A DNA stretch of 51,750 bases, taken from NCBI GenBank assembly GCA_051876355.1, contig JBJEHU010000018.1, forward strand, positions 1 through 51,750, given 5' to 3'. The stretch comes from Olsenella_L sp051876355 (lineage in GTDB: Bacteria; Actinomycetota; Coriobacteriia; Coriobacteriales; Atopobiaceae). Below are positions 8,392 through 16,967 of this stretch, one piece after another; position 1 is the first letter of the stretch, and every line of letters begins with the position of its first letter. The notes beneath the pieces were generated by a model that was not told the DNA's origin, searched no databases, and saw only the letters and a program-made list of their open reading frames with translations. A program made the position numbers and the translations under genes.

Positions 8392-9093
8392 ATGGCCTTC
8401 GTCGAGTTCAAGGATGTCTCGAAGATCTATCGCATGGGCGAAGTGGAGGTTGCTGCCGTCAAGGATATGAGCTTCACGATCGAAGAGGGCGAGTTCGTCG
8501 TGATCGTCGGTCCCTCGGGTGCCGGCAAGACGACAGTCCTCAACATGCTGGGCGGCATGGATGCGGTCACGAGCGGCAAGATCTGGGTTGCCGGCACGGA
8601 GATATCCGGCATGGGGGAGCGCGAGCTCACGCTCTATAGGCGCTACGATGTCGGCTTCGTGTTCCAGTTCTACAACCTTGTGCAGAACCTCACAGCACTC
8701 GAGAATGTCGAGCTTGCGACACAGATCTCGAAGAATCCGCTCGATCCGGCAACGGTCTTGCGCGAAGTCGGCCTCGGCGAGAGGACCGACAACTTCCCAG
8801 CACAGCTCTCGGGCGGCGAGCAGCAGCGCGTCTCCATCGCCCGCGCGCTTGCGAAGAATCCGAAGCTCCTGCTCTGCGACGAGCCGACAGGAGCGCTCGA
8901 CTATGCGACGGGCAAATCGATCCTGCATCTTCTGCAGGCAAGCTCCCATGCACATGGCAAGACTGTTGTCGTAATCACCCACAACGCGGCATTCTGCGAT
9001 ATTGCGGACCGCGTGATCCGCATCCACGGCGGGCATGCCGTATCGAACGAGATCAACGAGCATCCCGAGGATGCCGAGACGCTGGTGTGGTAG
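8392..9093 (+). CDS. ABC transporter ATP-binding protein (LolD/MacB family)
   Basis: This 233-residue ATPase has Walker A GPSGAGKT, Q-loop FVFQFYNLVQNLTALENVELA, signature LSGGEQQRVSIARAL and Walker B LLLCDEPTGALD, followed by VVVITHNAA with the switch His. The FQFYNL and EPTGALD variants are the hallmark of the MacB/LolD/FtsE group, which works with FtsX-like permeases rather than with importers. The ATG at 8392 follows GGGAGGTGG. The stop is four bases before the giant permease gene, so the two form one exporter or mechanotransmission complex at the cytoplasmic membrane. Confidence 0.93.
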   Translation: MAFVEFKDVSKIYRMGEVEVAAVKDMSFTIEEGEFVVIVGPSGAGKTTVLNMLGGMDAVTSGKIWVAGTEISGMGERELTLYRRYDVGFVFQFYNLVQNLTALENVELATQISKNPLDPATVLREVGLGERTDNFPAQLSGGEQQRVSIARALAKNPKLLLCDEPTGALDYATGKSILHLLQASSHAHGKTVVVITHNAAFCDIADRVIRIHGGHAVSNEINEHPEDAETLVW

Positions 9094-9097
9094 CGCT

Positions 9098-12000
9098 ATG
9101 AAGGGCGCATTCAGAAAGAGCCTCGTACGCAAGATTTCCGGGTCCTGGGGACGCTTCCTTGCAATCCTCGGTATCGTTGCGCTTGGCTGCGGCTTCTTTG
9201 CGGGACTCAACATGGTCGGCCGCGATATGCGGATTGCAGGGGATACGTACTACGACGACTCTGCGCTCTACGATATCCGCCTCGTCTCGACGCTCGGCTT
9301 CACGGACCGCCAGATGGACCTGATCCGGGATACGGAGGGCGTCGAGAACATCGAAGGCTCCTATTCCTGCGATGCGATGGTCTCGCTCAACGGCGACGAA
9401 TACGCCGTGAGGATATCGTCTCTGCCGGAAGGCGCGGATACGGATGGCGCACAGATCAACAAGGTCACGCTCGTCGAGGGCACCTGGCCCACCGAGCCCG
9501 ACCAGTGCGTCATGGGTGCCGATGTCTCCATGCGGGAAGGCCTTTCGATTGGCGATACCGTGACCGTGCTCTATGGGACGGCAGATCTCGACGGTGTGCT
9601 CGCGGAGCGCACGTTCACGGTCACGGGCTTCGTCCACAGCGCAGACTATGTCGACTCGTCGCTTCTGGGTACGACAACCTTGGGTTCGGGCAAGATCGAG
9701 CAGTATCTCTATGTGCAGAAGGATGCCTTTGCGGCAGATCTGCCCTATACGCAGATCTTCTGCACCGTCAAAGGCGCAAAGGAGAAGGATGCTTTCTCCC
9801 AGGAGTACAAGGACACGGTCGCTGAGGTCGAGGAGCGCCTCGACAGCAAGGCAGATGCGCTTGCAGAAGACAGGCTCTCCGAGCTCAAGGAGGCAGCGCA
9901 GGCCAAGGTCGATGAGGGACGTGCGGAGTATGAGAGCGAGAAGGCAGATGCCGAAAGCCAGATAGCTGCAGCGCAGGACCAGCTCGACGAGGCACTTCAG
10001 ACGCTCCAGGAGAACGAGGCGAAGCTTGAAGAGGGCAAGGCCGAGGCAGCGTCCGGCTGGGAGACGTATCTGAGCCAGAAGCGCTCGGCCGAGGAGCAGC
10101 TTGCCGCGGCCAGGTCCCAGCTCGAGGCATCGGAGCAGCAGCTCGACGACGCAGAGTCTCAGCTCGGCATGACACAGGCGGATATCGATGATGCGCGTGC
10201 AAGCCTCGACGAGGGACGCCAGCAGTTCGAAGACGGCAAGGCGACCTGGGAAGAGAAGCGCTCAGAGCTCGTGCAGGCCCAAGGCGACCTTGTGGAGGTC
10301 CAGGATGTGCTCTCCGTGCTCGATGCCTGGGCGAAGCGCACCGATGAGCCGACAGAAGATGAGGTCTCTGCGCTCGTGGACGAGGTGAAATCGGGCATTG
10401 CGGCTGCGAAGGACCTTGCCGACTCGGGCCTTGTCGATATCAGCGACGAAGACGTGCAGAAGAGGCTCGAGGCGCTCGGCGAGAAGGTCGTCTCGGAGTT
10501 CGAAGGCATCGATCTCGACGGCGACCCCGAGGAAGTGCTCCAAGAGATCAAGGCGGCAGCGCCTGCTGCCATCGCAGATGTGAAGGATGCCGTGGACGAA
10601 GTCCAGACGCAGCTCGCAGACGGCATCTCCCAGGGGGACCAGAAGATACAGGACGCCGAGCAGGAGATTGCAGACAACGCCGCAAAGCTCGACCAGGCGC
10701 AGAGCGCCCGCGACCAGATCGATGCCGGAAGGCGTCAGCTCGAAGATGGCTGGGCACGCTACGAGGAGAGCAAGGCGTCGGCAGAGTCGCAGCTTGCCTT
10801 AGCCTATCAGCAGCTGGTGGACGCTGACGCCGAGATCTCCTCGGGCGAGAGCCAGCTTGCAGAAGGCTATGCGCAGTACGAGGAAGGTGCCTCAGAGCTT
10901 GCGAGCCAGAAGGCAGAGGCCGAGAGCAGGTTTGCCGACGCAGCGCAGCAGCTTACCGCGGCACAGGATGCTGTCGACGGAATAGCGAAGCCTTCTGTCT
11001 ATGTGCTCGACCGCACGAAAGGCCCCGGCCAGGTGAGCTATGCGAACGATGCCTCGCGCATCGATGCGATAGCGCAGGTATTCCCGCTCTTCTTCTTCCT
11101 GGTGGCTGCGCTTGTCGCACTTACGAGCATGACCAGGATGGTCGAGGATGACCGCGTCGAGATCGGCACCTGCAAGGCGCTCGGCTACTCGGCAAGACAG
11201 ATTGCGCAGAAGTATCTCTTCTATGCCGGCGCTGCCTCGCTTCTGGGCGCCGTGCTCGGCACGCTCTTCCTCTCGCAGCTCCTGCCTGCCATCGTAATGA
11301 ACGCCTACGGCCTCATGTACGTCGTGCCATCGCTTCCATTCCCGCTGCCGATCGATGTGCCGTGCGCGCTTCTCTCCTGTGCTGCCGGTGTCGGCGCGAC
11401 GCTTCTGGCAACATCTGCTGCCGTCTGGGCAGAGATGCGCGAGACGCCGGCTGCCCTCATGCTGCCGAAGGCGCCGAAAGCCGGCAAGCGCATCCTGCTC
11501 GAGCACATCCATCCGATCTGGAGCCGCATGAGCTTCCTCTGGAAGGTGACGTTCCGTAACCTCTTCCGCTACAAGCGCCGCCTCATCATGACCCTCATCG
11601 GTATCGCTGGCTGCTGCGCCCTGCTGCTCACGGGCCTCGGCGTCCGCGACGCGATATCGGACATCGTCGACAAGCAGTTCGGAGAGATCTGGCACAGCAA
11701 TGTGACCATCTCCCTCGACAGCACGGCGACAGCAGACGACAAGGGGGCGGTCGAAGAGTATCTCGCCGAGGAAGGGGACACCGGCAGCAATGTCTGGACA
11801 CAGGAGCTCAACATGCAGGCGGGTTCTGCCACGGCTTCTCCGCTCTCGACGAGCCTCATCGTGCCCGAAGACCCGGATGCCTTTGCATCGATCGTGACGC
11901 TCCGCGAGAGGGAGTCTGGCGCAAGCGTCGCCTTCGATGCAGGCTCCGTGCTTGTGAGCGAGAAGCTCGCCTCCGAGCTCGGGCTTTCTGTCGGCGACAC

Positions 12001-12691
12001 GATCGAGCTCTATGACCAGGACGATATCGGCAATGCGGCAGGAGAGCCCCATGAGCTCACGATCACGGGCATCGTCGAGAACTATCTTTCCTACTATGTC
12101 TTCTGCGGACATGATGCCTATGTGGCGGCGTTCGGGGAAGAGCCTGAGGCGACGCATCTCTTCGCGACGGTTCCAGGTACGTCCGAAGAGCACCGGGCGA
12201 TGGCAGAGGAGCTCAGGAACTACGAAGGGGTATCTGCGGTCTCGTTCAACGACGACACGATCCAGACGTACCGCTCCATGCTCTCGACCGTCGACTCCGT
12301 GATGGTCGTGCTCGTCGTCGCAGCAGCGCTCCTTGCCTTCATCGTGCTCTACAACCTCACGAACATCAATATCCAGGAGCGCATACGCGAGATTGCAAGC
12401 CTCAAGGTCCTCGGCTTCACGCGCCGCGAGGTCGCCTCCTATGTGTTCCGCGAGATCATCCTGCTCTCGGCCTTGGGTGCTGCCCTCGGACTGGTGGCGG
12501 GCATCTTCCTCGAGCGCTTCGTGATCGTCACGGCCGAGGTCGACTTCGTGATGTTCGGCCGCACGATCCATCCGATCAGCTTCGTCGGCGCCTTCGGGGC
12601 GACGATGGTCTTCACCCTGATCGTGATGGCAGCGCTCTCGCCGAAGCTTGCCCATATCGATATGGTGGAAAGCCTGAAGTCGGTCGATTAA
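9098..12691 (+). CDS. FtsX-like ABC permease with long extracytoplasmic coiled coil
   Basis: The 1197-residue membrane protein starts with a membrane segment (about residues 20-38), then a MacB-type periplasmic-core-like domain (about 40-240). A very long Glu/Ala/Gln/Lys-rich heptad region follows (about 245-640) with many repeats of the type AEEQLAAARSQLEASEQQLDD broken by one non-helical insert. Two FtsX domains come next, around 650-800 (LFFFLVAALVALTSMTRMVEDDRVEIGTCKALGYS) and 1050-1190 (ERIREIASLKVLGFTRREV), with another extracytoplasmic domain between them. It partners the preceding ATPase. Gram-positive proteins of this design are usually called antimicrobial-peptide or lipoprotein exporters; the real cargo is unknown. 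Confidence 0.88.
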   Translation: MKGAFRKSLVRKISGSWGRFLAILGIVALGCGFFAGLNMVGRDMRIAGDTYYDDSALYDIRLVSTLGFTDRQMDLIRDTEGVENIEGSYSCDAMVSLNGDEYAVRISSLPEGADTDGAQINKVTLVEGTWPTEPDQCVMGADVSMREGLSIGDTVTVLYGTADLDGVLAERTFTVTGFVHSADYVDSSLLGTTTLGSGKIEQYLYVQKDAFAADLPYTQIFCTVKGAKEKDAFSQEYKDTVAEVEERLDSKADALAEDRLSELKEAAQAKVDEGRAEYESEKADAESQIAAAQDQLDEALQTLQENEAKLEEGKAEAASGWETYLSQKRSAEEQLAAARSQLEASEQQLDDAESQLGMTQADIDDARASLDEGRQQFEDGKATWEEKRSELVQAQGDLVEVQDVLSVLDAWAKRTDEPTEDEVSALVDEVKSGIAAAKDLADSGLVDISDEDVQKRLEALGEKVVSEFEGIDLDGDPEEVLQEIKAAAPAAIADVKDAVDEVQTQLADGISQGDQKIQDAEQEIADNAAKLDQAQSARDQIDAGRRQLEDGWARYEESKASAESQLALAYQQLVDADAEISSGESQLAEGYAQYEEGASELASQKAEAESRFADAAQQLTAAQDAVDGIAKPSVYVLDRTKGPGQVSYANDASRIDAIAQVFPLFFFLVAALVALTSMTRMVEDDRVEIGTCKALGYSARQIAQKYLFYAGAASLLGAVLGTLFLSQLLPAIVMNAYGLMYVVPSLPFPLPIDVPCALLSCAAGVGATLLATSAAVWAEMRETPAALMLPKAPKAGKRILLEHIHPIWSRMSFLWKVTFRNLFRYKRRLIMTLIGIAGCCALLLTGLGVRDAISDIVDKQFGEIWHSNVTISLDSTATADDKGAVEEYLAEEGDTGSNVWTQELNMQAGSATASPLSTSLIVPEDPDAFASIVTLRERESGASVAFDAGSVLVSEKLASELGLSVGDTIELYDQDDIGNAAGEPHELTITGIVENYLSYYVFCGHDAYVAAFGEEPEATHLFATVPGTSEEHRAMAEELRNYEGVSAVSFNDDTIQTYRSMLSTVDSVMVVLVVAAALLAFIVLYNLTNINIQERIREIASLKVLGFTRREVASYVFREIILLSALGAALGLVAGIFLERFVIVTAEVDFVMFGRTIHPISFVGAFGATMVFTLIVMAALSPKLAHIDMVESLKSVD

Positions 12692-12756
12692 GATAGCTGT
12701 GTACAGAATATTTCATGCGTTCCGGGACAAGGTCCTCGGCAGGGAAGGATGGCCCC

Positions 12757-13710
12757 ATGGCTGATGCGAAGTTCTACCTTATGACAGACTCGCCCTGCGA
12801 CTTCTCGCAGCAGATGGTGGACGATGCAAATATCGGCATGTTCCACTTCACGTATACAGAGGCAGGCAAGGAAGACGGCGGCTTCCACGGCGTCGACGAC
12901 CTCTTCGTCTCCCGCACGCCGCACGAGTTCTATGAAGCGATCAGGCATGGGGCGATGCCCATGACATCGCAGCCGGCACAGATGGAGTTCGAGAAGGCGT
13001 TCCGCGAGCGTGCCGATGCAGATCTGCCGACCGTCTATCTCGCATTCTCCTCGGGCATCTCAGGCTGCTATGAAGGTGCCTGCACGGCGCTCGAGCGCGT
13101 GAAGGACGAGCTTGGCAGACCCGATCTTCCGATCTATATCGTGGACTGCAAGATCGGCTCCACGTCCCAGTATCTCTTCATGGTCGAGGCCATCCGCCAG
13201 CGCGACAAGGGCCTCACGGCGACGGAGATGGTCGAGTGGGCCAAGGAGGCACGCTACTTCGTCCAGACCATCTTCATGGTCGATGACCTCGATGCGCTGC
13301 ATCGCGGCGGCCGTGTGCCAAAGAGCGTTGCCGTCGTCGGCGGCGCGCTCGATGTGAAGCCGCTCCTCACGTTCGACCTCGACGGTGCGCTCTCCGTCGT
13401 CGGCGTCACGCGCGGCCGCAAGAAGGGTCTTCGGAAGATGGCATCGTTCTACGAGAAGACGCACAACACAGACATGTTCTCCTCGGTCGTCGCAATCGGC
13501 AATGCGGACTGCCCGAAGGATGCAGAGCGCCTCGCCGACATGATCCACAAGACGGACGATACAGCCATCACGATGATATCGACGATCGGACCGACGATCG
13601 GCTGCCACGTCGGCCCGGGCATGGTGTCATGCTGCTTCTGGGGTCCCGACAGGAGGAAGGGCGCATCGGTCTCCGACCGCATCGCCCAGAGTGTCCGCGG
13701 CAGGAACTAG
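12757..13710 (+). CDS. DegV-family fatty-acid-binding protein
   Basis: This 317-residue protein begins with YLMTDSPCDFS, close to the DegV N-terminal pattern TDSxxD. It has the lipid headgroup-contact regions MTSQPAQMEFEKAF, LAFSSGISGCYEGA and LDALHRGGRVPK, and the C-terminal IGPTIGCHVGPGM, all family hallmarks. DegV/FakB proteins hold a fatty acid for phosphorylation by FakA; no FakA gene is visible here. The ATG at 12757 was chosen because it gives the family N-terminus; the upstream 14 codons have no ribosome site. It stands alone with its own terminator. Confidence 0.92.
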   Translation: MADAKFYLMTDSPCDFSQQMVDDANIGMFHFTYTEAGKEDGGFHGVDDLFVSRTPHEFYEAIRHGAMPMTSQPAQMEFEKAFRERADADLPTVYLAFSSGISGCYEGACTALERVKDELGRPDLPIYIVDCKIGSTSQYLFMVEAIRQRDKGLTATEMVEWAKEARYFVQTIFMVDDLDALHRGGRVPKSVAVVGGALDVKPLLTFDLDGALSVVGVTRGRKKGLRKMASFYEKTHNTDMFSSVVAIGNADCPKDAERLADMIHKTDDTAITMISTIGPTIGCHVGPGMVSCCFWGPDRRKGASVSDRIAQSVRGRN

Positions 13711-13735
13711 AAAGCCGGTACAGAGCACGGAAGAA

Positions 13736-13765
13736 GGGCCCGGAGATCTGCTCTCCGGGCCCTTT
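13736..13765. terminator. Intrinsic terminator
   Basis: An 11-bp perfect stem GGGCCCGGAGA with loop TCTGC is followed by TTTGCC. It ends the DegV gene and faces the stop of the convergent Fic gene. Confidence 0.8.
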
Positions 13766-13793
13766 GCCTGTACCTAGGTGTGCAAGTCTCTCT

Positions 13794-14573
13794 TTACGCC
13801 TGCTGGCCGTTCTCGGCGAGCTCCGTCGCAAGCTTTCGCCAGGTCTTGATCGTCTCTGCCATCACGAAGGACTTGAACGGCTTGAGGTCGCCCTGGCGGT
13901 TGAAGGCTTCGAGCGCCTCGTAGTAGGCCGGACGGTCCGTTGCGAAGATGACCGCAGGCGGGTTGCCGCCCGAGATCAGCGTGTAGTTCATGAGGAGGCG
14001 GCCAGAGATGCCATTGCCGTCAGCGAACGGATGGATCGTCTCGTAGCTCGCGTGGAAGAAGCTCGCTGCCGTGAGGATGCGCTTCGGGGTGGCGTTGCCG
14101 AGGGCATCGCTCACCTGGTCGCAGAGGTCATCCACCAGTCCCGGGACTTCCTCGGGGTCTGCGCCGATCTCTGTCGAGTCAGGGATGATGCAGTCACCGA
14201 GACGGAACGTTCCCGGACGCTCGCCGTCGGCGAAGTTGCGCTCGGAGTACGTTGCAGCGCAGAGCGTCTGGTGCAGGTCGAGCACGAGCGAGGAGTCGAT
14301 GGGACGCTCCTCCTGGATATACTGCGTCGCGCGCATCCAGGCGCGCTTCTGGTTGAAGACCTGGACGAGCGGCTTGAGCTCGCCCGTGTAGTTCTCCACG
14401 GCGTTCTTGTCGAAGATCTGGCGTGCCACTTCGTGCGACGTGTGCTCCTTCTCGATGCGTGCCGAATTGAGCGAGAACGAGAGCGCGAAGTCATCGAGCG
14501 CTGCCTGCTTCGTCGTCTCATCGAGGTCTTTCCACCAGCCGCAGATTCCGAGATACATGCCTTCGAGGTTCAT
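13794..14573 (-). CDS. Fic-domain protein (probable AMP-transferase or relative)
   Basis: This 259-residue protein has a Fic core with the catalytic loop HPFADGNGISGRLLMN (His181). The usual loop reads HPFxDGNGRxxR; here the first Arg is Ile, while the second Arg is kept, as in several Fic subgroups. Near the N-terminus S37-ARI-E41-K resembles the (S/T)xxxE(G/N) inhibitory helix, with Lys in the last position. Fic enzymes usually transfer AMP from ATP to Ser/Thr/Tyr of a target protein. The ATG ending at 14573 is preceded by AGGGAGG. No separate antitoxin gene adjoins it, which fits a self-inhibited Fic. The target is unknown. Confidence 0.85.
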   Translation of the reverse strand: MNLEGMYLGICGWWKDLDETTKQAALDDFALSFSLNSARIEKEHTSHEVARQIFDKNAVENYTGELKPLVQVFNQKRAWMRATQYIQEERPIDSSLVLDLHQTLCAATYSERNFADGERPGTFRLGDCIIPDSTEIGADPEEVPGLVDDLCDQVSDALGNATPKRILTAASFFHASYETIHPFADGNGISGRLLMNYTLISGGNPPAVIFATDRPAYYEALEAFNRQGDLKPFKSFVMAETIKTWRKLATELAENGQQA

Positions 14574-14856
14574 CGTATGCCTCCCTATGAGAGCGGCCCT
14601 GGGCCGCATTGCTGTCAGCACCATCGTATCCCAATACAGAAGCTTGCGGTTCAAAGGCGCCAGACGATGCGGCCAGTGGGGGAGGCGTCGGCATCTGTGC
14701 AGGTCAGCGCCAGCGCGTCTGCAAATCTTCCGGAGATGTTCTGGAGACGTCTCCATAACCGTCGAAGCGTGCTCTATAGCAAACTTAATAACATAGCGTA
14801 GAGGTACGCACTATGCAATGGAAAATCGGCTCATCGGCAAAATATTTCGAAAATGG
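14574..14856. other. Non-coding divergent promoter region
   Basis: No convincing gene lies between the Fic start and the CarD promoter. The stretch is less GC-rich towards its right end and holds an imperfect inverted repeat at 14792-14815 (CATAGCG and CACTATG ends) about 45 bases before the CarD -10, a possible regulator site. Confidence 0.4.
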
Positions 14857-14865
14857 TGCTATACT
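14857..14865 (+). promoter_or_regulatory. Extended -10 promoter element for the CarD gene
   Basis: TGCTATACT matches the extended -10 form TGnTATAAT in eight of nine positions and lies 30 bases before the start codon. The upstream 30 bases are AT-rich for this genome. Confidence 0.55.
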
Positions 14866-14895
14866 GGAGACAATTCGTAAGAAAGGGGTCCTAGC

Positions 14896-15390
14896 ATGTA
14901 CAAGGTAGGGGAATACGTCGTCCATCCGGGTCAGGGTGTCTGTAGGGTGAAGGAGATCTCGGACGGTGCGAACCCTTCCTATATGCTGATGCCGGTCGGT
15001 CAGAGGAACCCCATGATCATCAGCTTCCCGGTTGCATCCGAGTCGCGCCTGCGTCCTGTGCTCTCGAGCGAGGAGGCACGCACGCTGATCCGCGAGTACC
15101 CGACCATGCCAGTCGAGACGTACAAGGACAGGAGCACGGCTCTCGAGGAGGAGCACTTCAAGAAGGAGATCAGGAACGGGTCCTGCCAGGATTCCGTCCG
15201 CATCGTGAAGACGTTCCGCAAGCGCATTGCCGAGGTCAAGGCGAAGAACAAGAAGCCGCCTGTCGTCTTCGAGCGTATCCTGAAGCAGGCAAGCGAGCGG
15301 TCGCTGCGCGAGATGTCCGTCGCCCTCGATATGAGCTCCGAGGACGTGGCAGCGCTCTTCGAGGCCAGCGTGGCAGGATCTGAAAACTAG
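14896..15390 (+). CDS. CarD-family transcriptional regulator
   Basis: This 164-residue protein opens with YKVGEYVVHPGQGVCRVKEI, the CdnL/TRCF-interaction (Tudor-like) domain that binds the RNA polymerase beta subunit. A helical C-terminal part follows, with ERSLREMSVALDMSSEDVAALFEAS at the end, which in CarD contacts promoter DNA next to the -10. CarD stabilises open complexes at many promoters in actinobacteria. The gene has a GAAAGGGG ribosome site and its own extended -10 promoter. A LysR gene follows after 18 bases and may be cotranscribed. Length is typical of the family. Confidence 0.9.
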   Translation: MYKVGEYVVHPGQGVCRVKEISDGANPSYMLMPVGQRNPMIISFPVASESRLRPVLSSEEARTLIREYPTMPVETYKDRSTALEEEHFKKEIRNGSCQDSVRIVKTFRKRIAEVKAKNKKPPVVFERILKQASERSLREMSVALDMSSEDVAALFEASVAGSEN

Positions 15391-15408
15391 GAAAGCGGAA
15401 GGGTCCGC

Positions 15409-16344
15409 ATGAACCTCAGACAGCTCGAGTATTTCATGGCAATAGCCGAGGAGCACCAGATCACGGCAGCTGCCCGGCGCCTGCATATCACCCAGCCGCC
15501 TCTGTCCTATGAGCTCTCATCGCTCGAGCGCGAGCTCGGCGTCAAGCTCATAGAGCGCGGGCCCCGCTCAGCGGAGCTGACCGAAGCAGGTCAGCTCCTC
15601 TATGCCCGAGCAGAGCGCATCCTCTCGCTCACGAGCGCCGCGACCCGCGAGGTCAAGAGCTTCGGGCAGGGGACGAGCGGCACGCTCTCTGTCGGCATCA
15701 TCTCCTCTTCAGGCGGTCTCATGCCGACGCCTTCGATGCAGCGCCTGTGCCGGAACTATCCTCAGCTCCGGCTCGAGCTCCACGAGGGCAATACGTATGA
15801 GGTCCTCGATATGCTGAAGCGTGGCGAGGTGGATGTCGGCGTCGTGAGGACGCCGTTTCCGCTCGATGGGCTCAATGTCACGTACGCGTCGACAGAGCGC
15901 ATGCTTGCCCTGATTCCGAAGGGCATACGCTGCGGCAAGAGCTCCGATACGATCACGCTCGAAGAGCTTTCCGGCCAGCCGCTCGTGATCTATAGGCGCT
16001 TCGAGCACCTGCTCGAGGATCTCTTCAATGAGCGCCAGCTCACGTTCTTCCCGGCCTGCGTCGCAGATGATGCGCGCACGGCCTGCGTCTGGTCGACACG
16101 CGGCATGGGGATAGGGCTTGTGCCGGAGACGTTTTTGGCAACGATGAAGCACGGCGGCACGACGAACAAGATCGTCGAGTGTCCCGAGCTCGTGACGAAG
16201 ATGGCAGCGGTCTGGAGGAAGGGCAGCTATCTGCCGCCTCTTGCGGAGCGCTTCATCAAGATGTTCGAGAACGACTGCGCCGAAGAGGCGAAGGCGAAAG
16301 AGGCCCAGAAGACGCAGGAGGGTGCAGGAGAAGCATCCGAGTGA
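15409..16344 (+). CDS. LysR-family transcriptional regulator
   Basis: The 311-residue protein begins MNLRQLEYFMAIAEEHQITAAARRLHI, the canonical LysR winged-helix start, with recognition region TQPPLSYELSSLERELG. An effector-binding domain follows from about residue 90 (SVGIISSSGGLMPTPSMQRL). The C-terminal 30 residues are Glu/Ala/Lys-rich. It lies 18 bases downstream of the CarD gene on the same strand and is closed by a strong terminator. No divergently transcribed metabolic gene adjoins it, so its target is not obvious. Confidence 0.9.
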   Translation: MNLRQLEYFMAIAEEHQITAAARRLHITQPPLSYELSSLERELGVKLIERGPRSAELTEAGQLLYARAERILSLTSAATREVKSFGQGTSGTLSVGIISSSGGLMPTPSMQRLCRNYPQLRLELHEGNTYEVLDMLKRGEVDVGVVRTPFPLDGLNVTYASTERMLALIPKGIRCGKSSDTITLEELSGQPLVIYRRFEHLLEDLFNERQLTFFPACVADDARTACVWSTRGMGIGLVPETFLATMKHGGTTNKIVECPELVTKMAAVWRKGSYLPPLAERFIKMFENDCAEEAKAKEAQKTQEGAGEASE

Positions 16345-16368
16345 GGGAAAAGCCCTTCAGAACATGAG

Positions 16369-16400
16369 AAGGCCCCGGAGCCGAGCGCTCCGGGGCCTTT
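16369..16400. terminator. Intrinsic terminator
   Basis: A perfect 12-bp stem AAGGCCCCGGAG with loop CCGAGCG ends in TTT. It closes the CarD-LysR unit and is near the convergent tatA stop. Confidence 0.85.
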
Positions 16401-16457
16401 GCTTGTCTGCCCGAGGAAGGGAGAAAAACAGGGCAGCACGGGGAGATGGAATGTTTG

Positions 16458-16667
16458 CTATGCGTCCTCGTCGCTATCGGCAGGTACCTCGATCTTCTTC
16501 GCCTGGGCAGTCTGAGGAGCGGGCTCGTCTTCTTCCATGCCCTCCTTCACGTTGTGGATCGTCTTGCCGAGAGCGCTGCCGAGCTTCGGCAGGTTCTTCG
16601 GCCCGAAGATCAGCAGGGCAACGATGAGGATAACGAGCATTTCAGGTGCGCCAAGACCGCCAAGCAT
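16458..16667 (-). CDS. tatA: Twin-arginine translocase subunit TatA
   Basis: This 69-residue protein starts with a short N-terminus and one membrane helix (EMLVILIVALLIFG, about residues 9-22). The conserved hinge FGPKNLPKLGSALGKTI, an amphipathic helix and a charged acidic C-terminal tail follow. This is the standard TatA/E layout, which forms the pore for folded, cofactor-bearing proteins. Likely clients in this window include the twin-arginine binding lipoprotein at 2638. No tatC is present nearby. It stands alone on the minus strand, divergent from the PTS EIIA gene. Confidence 0.92.
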   Translation of the reverse strand: MLGGLGAPEMLVILIVALLIFGPKNLPKLGSALGKTIHNVKEGMEEDEPAPQTAQAKKIEVPADSDEDA

Positions 16668-16748
16668 AGTGTGCCTCCAAATGACGTAGCCGAAGCATCT
16701 GCCTCGGCCTCTTCTGCCAGCTCACATGCTAGGACGCTCTGTTCCGTC

Positions 16749-16782
16749 TGTATAATACAGGGAAGTCACTTTCCTATACAGC
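16749..16782. promoter_or_regulatory. TATAAT element inside an imperfect palindrome
   Basis: CTGTAT at 16749-16754 pairs with ATACAG at 16777-16782, and the left half contains TATAAT at 16751-16756. The inner AGGGAA and TTTCCT segments extend the dyad with one mismatch. It sits between divergent tatA and EIIA genes, so it may be an operator over a promoter for either one. Confidence 0.4.
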
Positions 16783-16856
16783 GATTCTATGGCAGGCCTT
16801 CTGCCTGCACGTATGCTGGCTGTCGGTAGGTCAGTGAATGAAGCCTGTTTTTGACC

Positions 16857-16937
16857 TCCATGCAAGAAAAAGCGGAATCTGGGCTACCAGAATCGAGTTG
16901 CATGGATTAAGATACGCGTGAGCCGGCATATGCCGGC
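16857..16937 (+). ncRNA. Structured leader of the PTS EIIA gene
   Basis: Two elements lie just before the EIIA start. At 16857-16906 TCCATGCAA pairs perfectly with TTGCATGGA and encloses an inner hairpin TCTGG-GCTA-CCAGA, giving a 50-base two-stem structure with a purine-rich internal loop. At 16922-16937 is a perfect palindrome GCCGGCATATGCCGGC. The arrangement recalls a cis-regulatory RNA, such as an antiterminator target of PTS-regulated RNA-binding proteins, but it does not match a riboswitch class I know. DNA-level operators are the alternative. Confidence 0.4.
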
Positions 16938-16967
16938 GAGTCAAGGAAGATCATCGAAGGAAGTACC

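Noticed and set aside
10892..12655. Long minus-strand frame opposite the exporter permease
   Set aside because: Antisense shadow with no start signal or family motif; the plus strand encodes a clear FtsX permease.
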